The position numbers and the translations under genes were made by a program. Below the pieces are notes generated by a model, which was not told the DNA's origin, did no database searches, and was given only the letters and a program-made list of their open reading frames with translations. A stretch of 64,000 nt of DNA from Mucilaginibacter rubeus. GTDB taxonomy: Bacteria > Bacteroidota > Bacteroidia > Sphingobacteriales > Sphingobacteriaceae. Below, piece after piece: positions 18,148 through 27,339 of this stretch. How positions within the stretch are numbered: position 1 is the stretch's first letter; each line of letters starts with the position of its first letter. The stretch covers positions 868,001 through 932,000 of the forward strand of contig NZ_CP043450.1 in the NCBI RefSeq assembly GCF_003286415.2. The letters are read 5' to 3'.

Positions 18148-18898
18148 TTAACTCGTCAGGTAGATTTTAAAAAACTGCGTTGAAACATTAGCTTTGCTGC
18201 TCTTTCTTAATTCAAAGTTGTTCCACCCGTTTTTATTCAAAAGTGATAGCACCGCTTTACTGTAATCCAGTTGCGGGTCGTTATAATATACAACCTGGTT
18301 TTGTGAGTGGGATATGTCATAGGGTGCGGTATCCAAATTAGATTGCACACCGTTCTCCGTTAGTATCTTATTAATGCTTTCTGCTTTTTCTTTCAGCGCC
18401 GGCAAATAATAAATTTTGACAACTGCAGCTTTTAAAATAGTTCCAAAATTGTTTTTTAATAAAAGACCGGATACTTTTTTGTCGGCGCTTTGAATTTTAT
18501 TTTGGGACGGTTCACTAAGGCTATTCATTGAAAAGGCTATGGCGCTTTTCATTTCTATATATGCCTGGGAAACTTGCTTTAAGGCCTTTGACGCCGAATC
18601 TACCCTGTGGGTGATCCTGCCAAGGCTATCGTTGTATAACCGAATTTGCCTGTCTAAGGTATCCTTTTTAGCTTCCGCTATTTTGGTGTCCAGATCGGCC
18701 TTGGCATTATTAATGTCTGATAGATAACTTTGTAAGCCGAAACCAAATACGGCGATTATAACCGTAACTATAGAAGTCCAGCAGGATAGTTTCTTATACG
18801 GCGGTTTTTCCAGGTTCTTCTACCTTTAGTTTCAGTTCTCGAACTTTTAGATCAAGTTCACGGAGTGCTAAGTCGTCCCTTAATTCTTCGTTAGCCAT
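18148..18898 (-). pseudogene. Single-span membrane protein with coiled coil, frameshifted
   Basis: The minus strand from 18898 reads MANEELRDDLALRELDLKVR and reaches EEPGK, then shifts frame at an A5 run near 18809. Removing one A gives PPYKKLSCWTSIVTVIIAVFG (a membrane span), a coiled-coil stalk (DINNAKADLDTKIAEAKKD) and a C-terminal globular domain ending KIYLTS. Whole protein about 250 residues. No family was recognised. The topology is N-terminal coil inside, one span, coiled stalk and domain outside. The homopolymer break may be real or technical. Confidence 0.65.
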
Positions 18899-19023
18899 AA
18901 GGAATATAGGTTTATAAAATGTGTTGGACTAATTTACTTATTGATAGTAATATATAACGCTTTGCAGGTTAGATATTTAATAAAAAATAAACTAAGAGTG
19001 CCAGTACCCTGGACATGTCCGGT

Positions 19024-20298
19024 TTATTCAAATATAATTTTTCTAACGCGATGCGTTTCATCCAGCACATAAAGACTGCCTTTGGTATCCATGGCCATCC
19101 GGAAAGGCGCATTAAAGGTCGCTTGATCTGCGGGGCCGTCATGGAAGGGATAGGTAGTGCCTTGTTTTCCCAAGAGTGTGATTACATCCCCTGTTATGGT
19201 CAGTTCGCGAATCATTCCGTTGTCACTATCTAAGATGATCAGGTTCCCATGTCTGTCATACAAAGTTTGAGCTATATACCTGAATCTTGCCTGCATTGCA
19301 AGTCCGTCGCGGTATCCCAGTTCACTGTCACCCATAAAGTTAAGATAACCAACCTTCGAGTCAATTATCTTACTTACACCGTTCGCAAAGCTCACATAAA
19401 AAAATCCATCTTTATCGCGCGTAAGCCCGAAAGTAGGAATGATTCCGAATGAAGTGACGGGTGTGCTTACTACGCCATCGGGGCTTATTTTTCTGATTTG
19501 GCCCCCATCTGTAACGTATACGTTATCCAGTTCATCTATCGTCATCGCACCGATAGTCCAGAAGCCTGCGCCGGATCCTTTACCATCATGCTGCAAATTC
19601 CCAGGCTTGCCTGCCAGTGTTGTCACTACGCCCTCAGGTGTGATTTTACGGATTACTTCATTGTATTTGTCTGAAACATAGATATTATCAGATCGGTCCA
19701 CAACAAGCTCGGTCGGGGTATAAAATGATGCTTCCCTGTTATTGCCGTCTTTGTAGCCTGCCGATCCGTTACCTGCGAAGGTTGTTGTATTGCCGGTAGC
19801 ACTTACTTTCCTTACCACGTGATTAATCCGGTCGGTAATATAAATATTTCCACGGCTATCTACAGCTATGCCATATAAATCACGAAATGAAGCTTTATCG
19901 CCTATTCCATCAACGTTTTCTGCATAGTAGTCATTCCCCGCCAGGGTGCTGACGGTCATTTCATAGATATAATTGAAGATCGGCCCGGTCGCACTGTTGT
20001 TTTTGACGGTTACCCGGATTTCACCGGTTTCCGCACCCTTGGGCACCAGTACCGTAAGTTCATAGAATGTTGCCGCCGTAACGGTTACGGTTTTGCCGTT
20101 AAAGGTAACCTTATTACCGGCCGGGTTTTCGTCAAACCCGGTTCCGGTTATAGTGATCCGCTCATTTGCACGGCCATAATTTTTGCTTAGGCTGATAATC
20201 GCAACGTTTGGCGTAAATTCAACTTTATTCCGGCATGAGTTAAGGCACAGCAAAATGAAGGAGCAAAGTAACAGGGAGCAGGTTTTATGAAATCGCAT
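19024..20298 (-). CDS. IPT/TIG-NHL repeat lipoprotein
   Basis: 424 residues. A lipoprotein signal peptide ends LCLNSC (Cys 22). Residues about 30-115 form an IPT/TIG immunoglobulin-like domain (ITGTGFDENPAGNKVTFNGK). The rest consists of NHL-type beta-propeller blades, each with the pattern DSRGNIYITD...HVVRKVS, VVDRSDNIYVSD...NEVIRKIT and so on, ending DTKGSLYVLDETHRVRKI. Such proteins are common in Bacteroidota, surface- or periplasm-anchored, and probably bind proteins or glycans; a precise role cannot be given. It is a single gene with no operon partner. Confidence 0.85.
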   Translation of the reverse strand: MRFHKTCSLLLCSFILLCLNSCRNKVEFTPNVAIISLSKNYGRANERITITGTGFDENPAGNKVTFNGKTVTVTAATFYELTVLVPKGAETGEIRVTVKNNSATGPIFNYIYEMTVSTLAGNDYYAENVDGIGDKASFRDLYGIAVDSRGNIYITDRINHVVRKVSATGNTTTFAGNGSAGYKDGNNREASFYTPTELVVDRSDNIYVSDKYNEVIRKITPEGVVTTLAGKPGNLQHDGKGSGAGFWTIGAMTIDELDNVYVTDGGQIRKISPDGVVSTPVTSFGIIPTFGLTRDKDGFFYVSFANGVSKIIDSKVGYLNFMGDSELGYRDGLAMQARFRYIAQTLYDRHGNLIILDSDNGMIRELTITGDVITLLGKQGTTYPFHDGPADQATFNAPFRMAMDTKGSLYVLDETHRVRKIIFE

Positions 20299-20380
20299 AA
20301 AGGTTCAGATTTATGCAAAATTACGGAAATTTTTCGGTTCTGGATTTTGCAGGTGATTCGGAGCGCTTTGTGTTTATGCA

Positions 20381-20779
20381 TTGGTCTATAACTTTGGCGG
20401 CGGGCCGAAATGGATCGGAGATAGTAATATCAACGCCTTATTAACCACCAGTAAGGCCCTCGGTACCGGCAATGCTAATACTAACACCATTGTTTCCAAG
20501 TATGGCACCACACAAACAATTGTATATGCTGCACTGGCAAGTTACAACCTTAATAAAAACGGCTACACAGATTGGTATTTACCGTCAACTGATGAGCTGT
20601 CCCAATTAAAGAAAAATCTCTATGACAATCCTCTTGGCCTCGCATCAGGGCATTTTTGGAGTTCGACTGCAACAACTGCCGGGTATGCATGGTGTCTGGG
20701 GACTGATGCCATTACTGATACTCCTGACCAGTTTCTTATCTCCGGTTATGCGACTGTGTGTTCGGTGCGGAGCTTTTAA
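20381..20779 (+). pseudogene. DUF1566 (Lcl) domain fragment, 5' truncated
   Basis: About 130 codons hold the end of a DUF1566/Lcl C-type-lectin-like domain: KNGYTDWYLPSTDELSQLKK, HFWSSTATTAGYAW and a final VRSF. There is no proper start codon; the frame runs upstream only into the start region of the opposite-strand lipoprotein gene, with a stop 30 bases before. The N-terminal half of the domain and any signal peptide are missing, so this looks like a truncated remnant left by rearrangement. Confidence 0.7.
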
Positions 20780-21235
20780 TACCCTGTTTAAAATATGCAA
20801 GCAGAGTATATTGTAATTCCATTGATGTAGTAATAATTGAATAATATTTGAGGGTAATCAGTGTTTATACGGAGTCATTTACAGTTAAAACACCTGTTTA
20901 TTTTCTTGAATTTTTATAACTATCTTCGGTAGCGACTTAATACTATTTGTAAAAACTATCCGCAAATAAATCTAAACTGCTTATCACAATGATCAAAACA
21001 AGGCTTCCTGGCATATTTCTGCTTCGTTTGCTCAATCAGAATTCAAATGACCTGTTGCGCAAACCAAATATGATCTCTGAAATCGACCGCGTCACAATGC
21101 TTTTGAAGCGACCTCTTTATACTGGCTTTGCAAAAAACAACGTTGGTTTTCGCTGCGCCGTTACGCTATAACAAGCATATCATTCATCCACTCGTTTGAC
21201 ACTAAATCACTATCGTAATTTATTAATATAATCTC
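20780..21235. other. Intergenic before RHS locus 2
   Basis: 456 AT-rich bases without a supportable gene. It must contain the promoter of the locus 2 operon, but I could not place a clear Bacteroidota -33/-7 pair. A 60-codon open frame at 20989 lacks any family features. Confidence 0.5.
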
Positions 21236-24200
21236 ATGCACAAAAAACTGTACCTCTTGGTGCTGATGTGTTCTTTTTTCTTTAAAGCGAACGCCCAGTC
21301 ATTAGCTGAAATCAATGCCCCCAGGATAACTCCTCCACCCCCGGAAGCAGCCGCTTTGGGTAAATACGGACAAATTCCCGTTGATAAGAGTACCGGAATA
21401 CCATCTATCTCGATTCCGCTATATGAAATTAGTACTCCGCGATTTAAAGTCCCTCTTTCCTTATCGTACCATGCCTCTGGGGTAAAAGTTGATGAAATGG
21501 CAACCTGGGTGGGCACCGGATGGTCGTTAAATGCAGGAGGAGTTATTACCCGGAGCATTGTCAACATGCCAGATGATTATGGCGGCTTTCTCTCGACAAC
21601 ATTGAAAACCACTGCACAGATTTACAACACCAATGATGAAAATTACGTTAAGGAAGCAACAAACCACACCGCAGGATATGATACTCAGCCGGATAATTTC
21701 TTCTACAATTTCCTTGACAAATCTGGCGCATTTGTGTTTGGAGCCGACAAACAGCCGGTAATTACACCCTATAAACCGATAAAGATCCAGTTCACAACAA
21801 ATGCTAATCCGATGCTTGGCTCTTTCAAGGTGCTCGATGAAAATGGTAATACGTATATTTTCAACGACACAGAAAAAACAGCAAGCAGCATCAGTGAAAC
21901 CCTTACCGGGGTCTCAAGCTGGTACCTGAGTCAAATGATATCCGCCGACAAGTCTGACACAGTGAAATTCATTTATCAGAATGACCCTCAGGGCTATAAT
22001 CAATACTCGTATAGCTTCAGCCAGAATTATGGCACGTTGTATAACGAAAATGGGTGCGGTGCAGTGCAATTATGGCCGATGAATAAGTCAATGAACATTA
22101 GCAGCCCCATAGCTCCACTGTATATCAAAACAATTTTATTCAAAAACGGCAAAGTTGATTTCGTAACCAAAAGTGGTCGGTTAGACGGCATGCATTTGTC
22201 CCTCGATTCGGTGATTGTTTCAAATTACAACTACAAACTGAAACAATATAGTCGGCTCAAAAGCTTTAAGATACACACCGGATATTTTTATAGCAACCTA
22301 GATCTGCCAACAGGAAACCAGTTCAATACTGGCAGTAAATACCGGTTACGGCTGGACAGTCTTGCAGAAAACGATGCGACTAATGTCCGGATCAACGTGC
22401 ATAAATTTGATTATGATCCTGTTAGCCCTCCTCCCGTAAACTTCTTCGCGCAGGATTATTGGGGATATTATAATGGAAAATATGGCAATAAAACCCTTTT
22501 ACCAGCATTACAACAATATGGTACGGGCAATACGGTCTATACCGTCGGCGGTACTGAAGGAGCTGACAGGACACCCGATCCTAACTATATGAAGGCCGGG
22601 ATGTTAGAAAAGATCACTTACCCAACTAAGGGGTATACTACTTTTACCTACGAACCGCATAAATTCACGTACCTTTATCAAACACCTACTCAAAACACCT
22701 ATTCCGCCGCTTCCGCCGGCTACTATCACGAAACCCAGGCAACCCTCTTTACTACTGATGCGACTGCCGTAACTGCTACTGTGACCGTGTTGCTAAAGCA
22801 CACCAGTGGATTTCCCGGATCGTTGCCGGAAACGCCGTATGTGCAGATTGTAAAGGTCTCAAACGGTGCTGTTTTATACAATCAATACGCGAACTACAGT
22901 ACTGATATAAACACGACTTTTTCTTTCCCATTGGAGGCCAATACCCAATACAAGCTATATTCACTGGCCCGCGGAGGTAATATGTCCATGAGTACCGATG
23001 TGATTCCCACCGCCAATATTAGTATTACCTATGCCGGACCACCTAGCAGTGTACCAACGATCATGGCAGGAGGCGGCCTGCGCATCAACGCCATAAAGCA
23101 CTATACCAATTCAGGCAGTCTGGCATCGTCGGAGACGTATCAGTATGGGCCAGGGAACAACGGTATAGGTGATCTCATGGGCGGGCGTTTGCAATTTGTC
23201 AATACCACCACAAGGACCTTTTATAATCAGTACTATCCGGCTGGCAGTTCAACATATGATGTCTGTACGGGCTCAAATATTACTTACTCAAGCAGTTCTG
23301 TTTATTCGTTGTCTTCGCTTAGCGGAAGTCCTGTGAGCTATTCCGGTGTTACTGTATTCGAGGGTGATAGTGTCACCAATGCAGGTAAAAGCGTATATGC
23401 ATACACCTCGTTTCCGGATAGCCTCTTAACTGTAGATCAGGCGTATCAAAACGGAGTAAAGCCTATCGCGGTGGGGTGGAAGAACGGGCAGCTGTCTTAT
23501 GAGGCGCATTACAGAAACGCTGGGAGCAATCAATACTTATTAGTGCAGGAGAAATTCAACGACTATTATAATTACGCTCGTACGGCGGGTCTGAGCGTAT
23601 ACATTGGCCAACGATTTGAGCTGAGAAATATCAATACGTATGCCATCCCCAATAATCCTTTGGCAAATTATTGCTTTTTTGATTATCCCATTTCTTCCGG
23701 TAGCCGTGTGCCCAAACAAATACTCACGATTAATTACGATACAGACGGCATAAAAAAACTGGTGCAGGACACTGTTATCTACTATTACGACAATTTAAAT
23801 CATGTCTTTCCTACACGGATAGCCCAAAAAAGCAGTAGAAGTGAAACGCTACAGAAACAGATTAGTTATCCGCAGGATATGGTTACTGCCGGTAAAGATC
23901 CAACCGGGATTTATACGACGATGACAACAGCCAATATGATTAGTCCAACCATTGAGTTTACCGAGTCAAAAAACGGCACGCAGTTAATGAAGTCAAAGAC
24001 CAATTATGCCCTTACAAATAATGTAATAGAACCCCAAACGGTCGAACTACAAACCATGGCTAATCCTTCAGAAGTACGGTTGAATTATCAAAAGTATGAC
24101 ACCAAAGGCAATCTGTTAACCGTCTCCAAACAAGGAGGGCCAACCCAACGATATATCTGGGATTATCAAAAAGCGTTTCCGATAGCACAGAGTATCAATG

Positions 24201-24721
24201 CTGGCACTGACACCATTGCATTTACCAGTTTTGAGGCTGACGGTACGGGGAATTGGACTATTGCTTCTACGCAACGCGACGGTACGACAGCCTCCACAGG
24301 GGTTAGGTCTTACAATCTCTCCAACGGAAACATTACCAAAAGCGGCCTAACGGCTGCAAACGTTTACGTCGTGTCATATTGGACGCGAAACGCCTCGCCG
24401 TCAACGATTGCAGGAACTACAAGTGGATATCCTATAAAAGGCAGTACAACTAATGGGTGGACATATTACGAACATCAAGTAACTGGCCAAACAACGGTAA
24501 CAGTTTCAGGAGCTGGGAATATAGATGAGTTACGACTTTATCCCAAAGGAGCACAAATGTCTACATATACTTTTGCGCCATTCATCGGAATTACTAGTGC
24601 CACTGACCCAAAAGGAGAGACGACATTTTACGAATATGATAACTTCCTGCGATTACAAAATATCAGGGATAAAGACCAAAATATAATCAAGCATTACGAT
24701 TACCACTACATCGGACAATAA
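21236..24721 (+). CDS. Secreted SpvB/TcB-like YD-repeat protein of RHS locus 2
   Basis: 1161 residues with signal peptide (residues 1-21, ending ANAQS). Early motifs match its paralogues: IPVDKSTGIPSISIPLYEI, LSYHASGVKVDEMATWVGTG, WSLNAGGVITRSIVNMPDD, and DYWGYYNGKYGN near residue 407. The C-terminal third has YD-like strands (YDTKGNLLTVSKQGG ... DPKGETTFYEYDNFLRLQNI). It ends soon after, without PKD, DUF5977 or toxin tail. First gene of a tight plus-strand operon running to 31732. Its partner in a split RHS cocoon would be the protein at 27340, with three fibre genes between them. Confidence 0.82.
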   Translation: MHKKLYLLVLMCSFFFKANAQSLAEINAPRITPPPPEAAALGKYGQIPVDKSTGIPSISIPLYEISTPRFKVPLSLSYHASGVKVDEMATWVGTGWSLNAGGVITRSIVNMPDDYGGFLSTTLKTTAQIYNTNDENYVKEATNHTAGYDTQPDNFFYNFLDKSGAFVFGADKQPVITPYKPIKIQFTTNANPMLGSFKVLDENGNTYIFNDTEKTASSISETLTGVSSWYLSQMISADKSDTVKFIYQNDPQGYNQYSYSFSQNYGTLYNENGCGAVQLWPMNKSMNISSPIAPLYIKTILFKNGKVDFVTKSGRLDGMHLSLDSVIVSNYNYKLKQYSRLKSFKIHTGYFYSNLDLPTGNQFNTGSKYRLRLDSLAENDATNVRINVHKFDYDPVSPPPVNFFAQDYWGYYNGKYGNKTLLPALQQYGTGNTVYTVGGTEGADRTPDPNYMKAGMLEKITYPTKGYTTFTYEPHKFTYLYQTPTQNTYSAASAGYYHETQATLFTTDATAVTATVTVLLKHTSGFPGSLPETPYVQIVKVSNGAVLYNQYANYSTDINTTFSFPLEANTQYKLYSLARGGNMSMSTDVIPTANISITYAGPPSSVPTIMAGGGLRINAIKHYTNSGSLASSETYQYGPGNNGIGDLMGGRLQFVNTTTRTFYNQYYPAGSSTYDVCTGSNITYSSSSVYSLSSLSGSPVSYSGVTVFEGDSVTNAGKSVYAYTSFPDSLLTVDQAYQNGVKPIAVGWKNGQLSYEAHYRNAGSNQYLLVQEKFNDYYNYARTAGLSVYIGQRFELRNINTYAIPNNPLANYCFFDYPISSGSRVPKQILTINYDTDGIKKLVQDTVIYYYDNLNHVFPTRIAQKSSRSETLQKQISYPQDMVTAGKDPTGIYTTMTTANMISPTIEFTESKNGTQLMKSKTNYALTNNVIEPQTVELQTMANPSEVRLNYQKYDTKGNLLTVSKQGGPTQRYIWDYQKAFPIAQSINAGTDTIAFTSFEADGTGNWTIASTQRDGTTASTGVRSYNLSNGNITKSGLTAANVYVVSYWTRNASPSTIAGTTSGYPIKGSTTNGWTYYEHQVTGQTTVTVSGAGNIDELRLYPKGAQMSTYTFAPFIGITSATDPKGETTFYEYDNFLRLQNIRDKDQNIIKHYDYHYIGQ

Positions 24722-24741
24722 CCGTTTTAAAGACCAATCAC

Positions 24742-25446
24742 ATGAAAACACTATTTATATCTGCCATTCTGCTGGTGGCTTGTTACTCACATTTACACGC
24801 TCAAAATACGTTCCCATCTACCGGAAATGTCGGAGTAGGAACGACGGGGCCTGCTGCTGTTTTAACAGTAACCAATGCGACCCCCGTAATTCAGTTATTC
24901 GATAAAGACGTCAATCCTCGTGATGGAAGTAGCCTGGGAAAATTGGCTTTTGGTTCCGGGGCCAACGAATTGGCATCCATTGATGCAATGCGGTTTTCAA
25001 CCAATTACGATGATGTCACTAATATCTTGTTTAGAACAAGCTGGGCTACCGGTGCCGGAGGCGACGGCGCAAATATCGAGCGAATGAGAATCAGTTATAC
25101 CGGCAATGTAGGTATCGGTATAGGCAATCCTCAAAACAAGCTGGACGTAAATGGCACAATTCATTCCAAGGTTGTCTTGATCGACCTGAATGGATGGCAA
25201 GATCGTGTGTTTAAAAAAGAGTATCAGTTGTTGCCGTTAACAGAAGTCAAAGCGTACATCGACCAACATCAGCATTTACCAGAAATCCCTTCAGAACAGG
25301 ATATGATTAAAAACGGACTTGATGTGGGAGAGATGAACCAGCTGCTGATGAAGAAAGTAGAAGAACTGACGCTATATCTTATTGAACTGAAAACCGAAGT
25401 AAGCCAACTCCAAAAACAAATCAAAACACCAGTTAAATCCAATTAA
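24742..25446 (+). CDS. Secreted tail-fibre-like protein
   Basis: 234 residues; signal peptide ends HLHAQ. The mature start NTFPSTGNVGVGTTGP matches the other fibre proteins. GNVGIGIGNPQNKLDVNGTI marks the shaft end, and the C-terminal block has VFKKEYQLLPLTEVKAYI, HLPEIPSEQ and GEMNQLLMKKVEELTLYL plus a coiled coil. It starts 20 bp after the SpvB-like gene and 4 bp before the next fibre gene, so it is co-transcribed. Confidence 0.8.
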   Translation: MKTLFISAILLVACYSHLHAQNTFPSTGNVGVGTTGPAAVLTVTNATPVIQLFDKDVNPRDGSSLGKLAFGSGANELASIDAMRFSTNYDDVTNILFRTSWATGAGGDGANIERMRISYTGNVGIGIGNPQNKLDVNGTIHSKVVLIDLNGWQDRVFKKEYQLLPLTEVKAYIDQHQHLPEIPSEQDMIKNGLDVGEMNQLLMKKVEELTLYLIELKTEVSQLQKQIKTPVKSN

Positions 25447-25450
25447 TCCT

Positions 25451-26476
25451 ATGAAAATATTATCACTTTTATTGCTGGCGGGAAGTTTATTGATGGTACA
25501 TACTGTCAATGCGCAAACCAAGACGGTAACAGTCGACGCGAATGACGTGCTAAATAACAATACAAAGATCGTCGCGCAGACCTCTTCTGGACAGGTTTTT
25601 TTTACGGGCCACCAAATTGGGACAGGCTATTATTATCCCGCGGGCATCTTTCGTGCTATTACTGACAATAATAACAATGCAGCCAATTACTATTTTGACG
25701 GTATAACGAACGGTACAACCAATTTTAGTGTAAGGGCTGATGGGCAGGGTTATTTTGCGGGGAATTTAGGGATTGGCAATTCCAGTCCTGATGCCAAACT
25801 AACAGTATTTTCGCCTACACCATTAGGCAGTGTTGCAAAAAATGCGGTATTGGTAAGTTCAGTGGGCGGCGCTTCTGGGGCAAATAATTTTAAGAACAAC
25901 CTCTGGCTGGTAAGAAATTCCGCAGGGAGCGATTGGATTACTGCCCGGCTACACGATGGCATTTCTATTGATGTCTCATTTTTAAACCCGCAAACAAATA
26001 CCCGCACCTGGTGGGAAAGAGATCCGAATCAGGATGTTCAATCATGGGGAACATCAGCCAATACGTATATGACGATTGTTCAAGGCAATGTAGGCATTGG
26101 TATAACTAACCCAGCGAACAAACTGGATGTTAACGGCACCATACATTCTAAATCGGTATTGATTGACCTGAATGGCTGGGCAGACTATGTTTTCAAACCA
26201 ACTTATCAACTCCGCCCTTTGGCTGAAGTCAAGGACTACATCGACCAAAATCAGCATTTACCAGAAATCCCGTCTGCCGAAGAAATAGAAAAAAACGGGT
26301 TGAACGTAGGCGAAATGAACAAATTGTTGATGAAGAAAGTAGAGGAACTGACCTTATACCTCATCGAAAACGATAAAAAAGACAAGCAAAAAGATAAACA
26401 ATTGGCTTGGCTTCAGAAAGAAATCAATGATTTAAAAAGGAACAAACAGAGACACTACAGAACTCATTTCAAATAA
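25451..26476 (+). CDS. Secreted tail-fibre-like protein, long form
   Basis: 341 residues; signal peptide ends VNAQT. The N-terminal region differs from its neighbours (beta-rich, about residues 25-110 with GYYYPAGIFRAITDNNNN) and may be the variable binding part. Two shaft turns (GNLGIGNSSPDAKLTV, GNVGIGITNPANKLDV) lead to the conserved end block (HLPEIPSAEEIEKNGLNVG, EMNKLLMKKVEELTLYL) and a Lys-rich coiled coil. Middle gene of three adjacent paralogues, spacing 4 bp upstream and 81 bp downstream. Confidence 0.8.
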   Translation: MKILSLLLLAGSLLMVHTVNAQTKTVTVDANDVLNNNTKIVAQTSSGQVFFTGHQIGTGYYYPAGIFRAITDNNNNAANYYFDGITNGTTNFSVRADGQGYFAGNLGIGNSSPDAKLTVFSPTPLGSVAKNAVLVSSVGGASGANNFKNNLWLVRNSAGSDWITARLHDGISIDVSFLNPQTNTRTWWERDPNQDVQSWGTSANTYMTIVQGNVGIGITNPANKLDVNGTIHSKSVLIDLNGWADYVFKPTYQLRPLAEVKDYIDQNQHLPEIPSAEEIEKNGLNVGEMNKLLMKKVEELTLYLIENDKKDKQKDKQLAWLQKEINDLKRNKQRHYRTHFK

Positions 26477-26557
26477 CGATTGAACACCCAATAATGTAAT
26501 ACGCTGCACCATCAGCGATACTAATGGTATGTTGTTTAAAACCTTTAACCCTCACAT

Positions 26558-27310
26558 ATGAAAGCACTAACAATAGTAATATTTATCAGTTTCGCTTTTT
26601 ACACTCGTTTATATGCACAAAACACATTTCCGGCATCAGGAAATGTCGGTGTTGGCACGAATGCGCCAACCGCCCCTCTCGATGTAAGAGGAGATATCAA
26701 ATGGGGACCTGGGAGTACCGGCATGCTTGTTTCGGACGTTAACGGCGGTATTGAACTTGGCCCGGTTTCAAGCACGGGGGCCGTGCCGTATTTCGATTTT
26801 CATTTTGGTTCAGGTACATCACAGGATTATAATGTACGATTGCAAAATTCGGCTAATAATGAATTTACCATCCAAACTAATTCAGGAGGAACTGTATTTG
26901 CAGTCACAGGAAGCACGGTGGGCATCGGCACAACAGATACCAAGGGCTATAAACTGGGGGTTAACGGCAGTATGATCGCCACTTCCGTTACCGTTAAGCT
27001 GTATGGTAGCTGGGCGGATTATGTCTTTAAACCGACCTATAAATTACCGTCGTTAAGTGCTGTTAAATCTTACATACAACAACATCGGCATTTGCCCGAA
27101 ATCCCGTCTGCCGAAGAAATAGAAAAAGACGGGTTGAATGTAGGCGAGATGAACAAGTTGTTGATGAAGAAAGTGGAAGAGCTGACGTTGTACGCGATAG
27201 AGAACGAGCAAAAGGATAAGGAAAAAGACAAACTACTTACGACGCTCCAGGCACAGATCGATTTGCTAAAAGAGCAACTGACGGCTGTTCAAAAGGAGAT
27301 AAAAAAATAA
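26558..27310 (+). CDS. Secreted tail-fibre-like protein
   Basis: 250 residues; signal peptide ends LYAQN. NTFPASGNVGVGTNAP opens the mature part; a short beta region and one shaft turn (STVGIGTTDTKGYKLGV) follow. The end block (YVFKPTYKLPSLSAVKSYI, HLPEIPSAEEIEKDG, KVEELTLYAIE) is nearly identical in DNA to the neighbouring copies, so recombination between them is likely. The coiled coil ends in IKK. It lies 29 bp before the RHS toxin gene. Confidence 0.8.
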   Translation: MKALTIVIFISFAFYTRLYAQNTFPASGNVGVGTNAPTAPLDVRGDIKWGPGSTGMLVSDVNGGIELGPVSSTGAVPYFDFHFGSGTSQDYNVRLQNSANNEFTIQTNSGGTVFAVTGSTVGIGTTDTKGYKLGVNGSMIATSVTVKLYGSWADYVFKPTYKLPSLSAVKSYIQQHRHLPEIPSAEEIEKDGLNVGEMNKLLMKKVEELTLYAIENEQKDKEKDKLLTTLQAQIDLLKEQLTAVQKEIKK

Positions 27311-27339
27311 CGAAACCTTTCACATCTAAATACTAAAGC

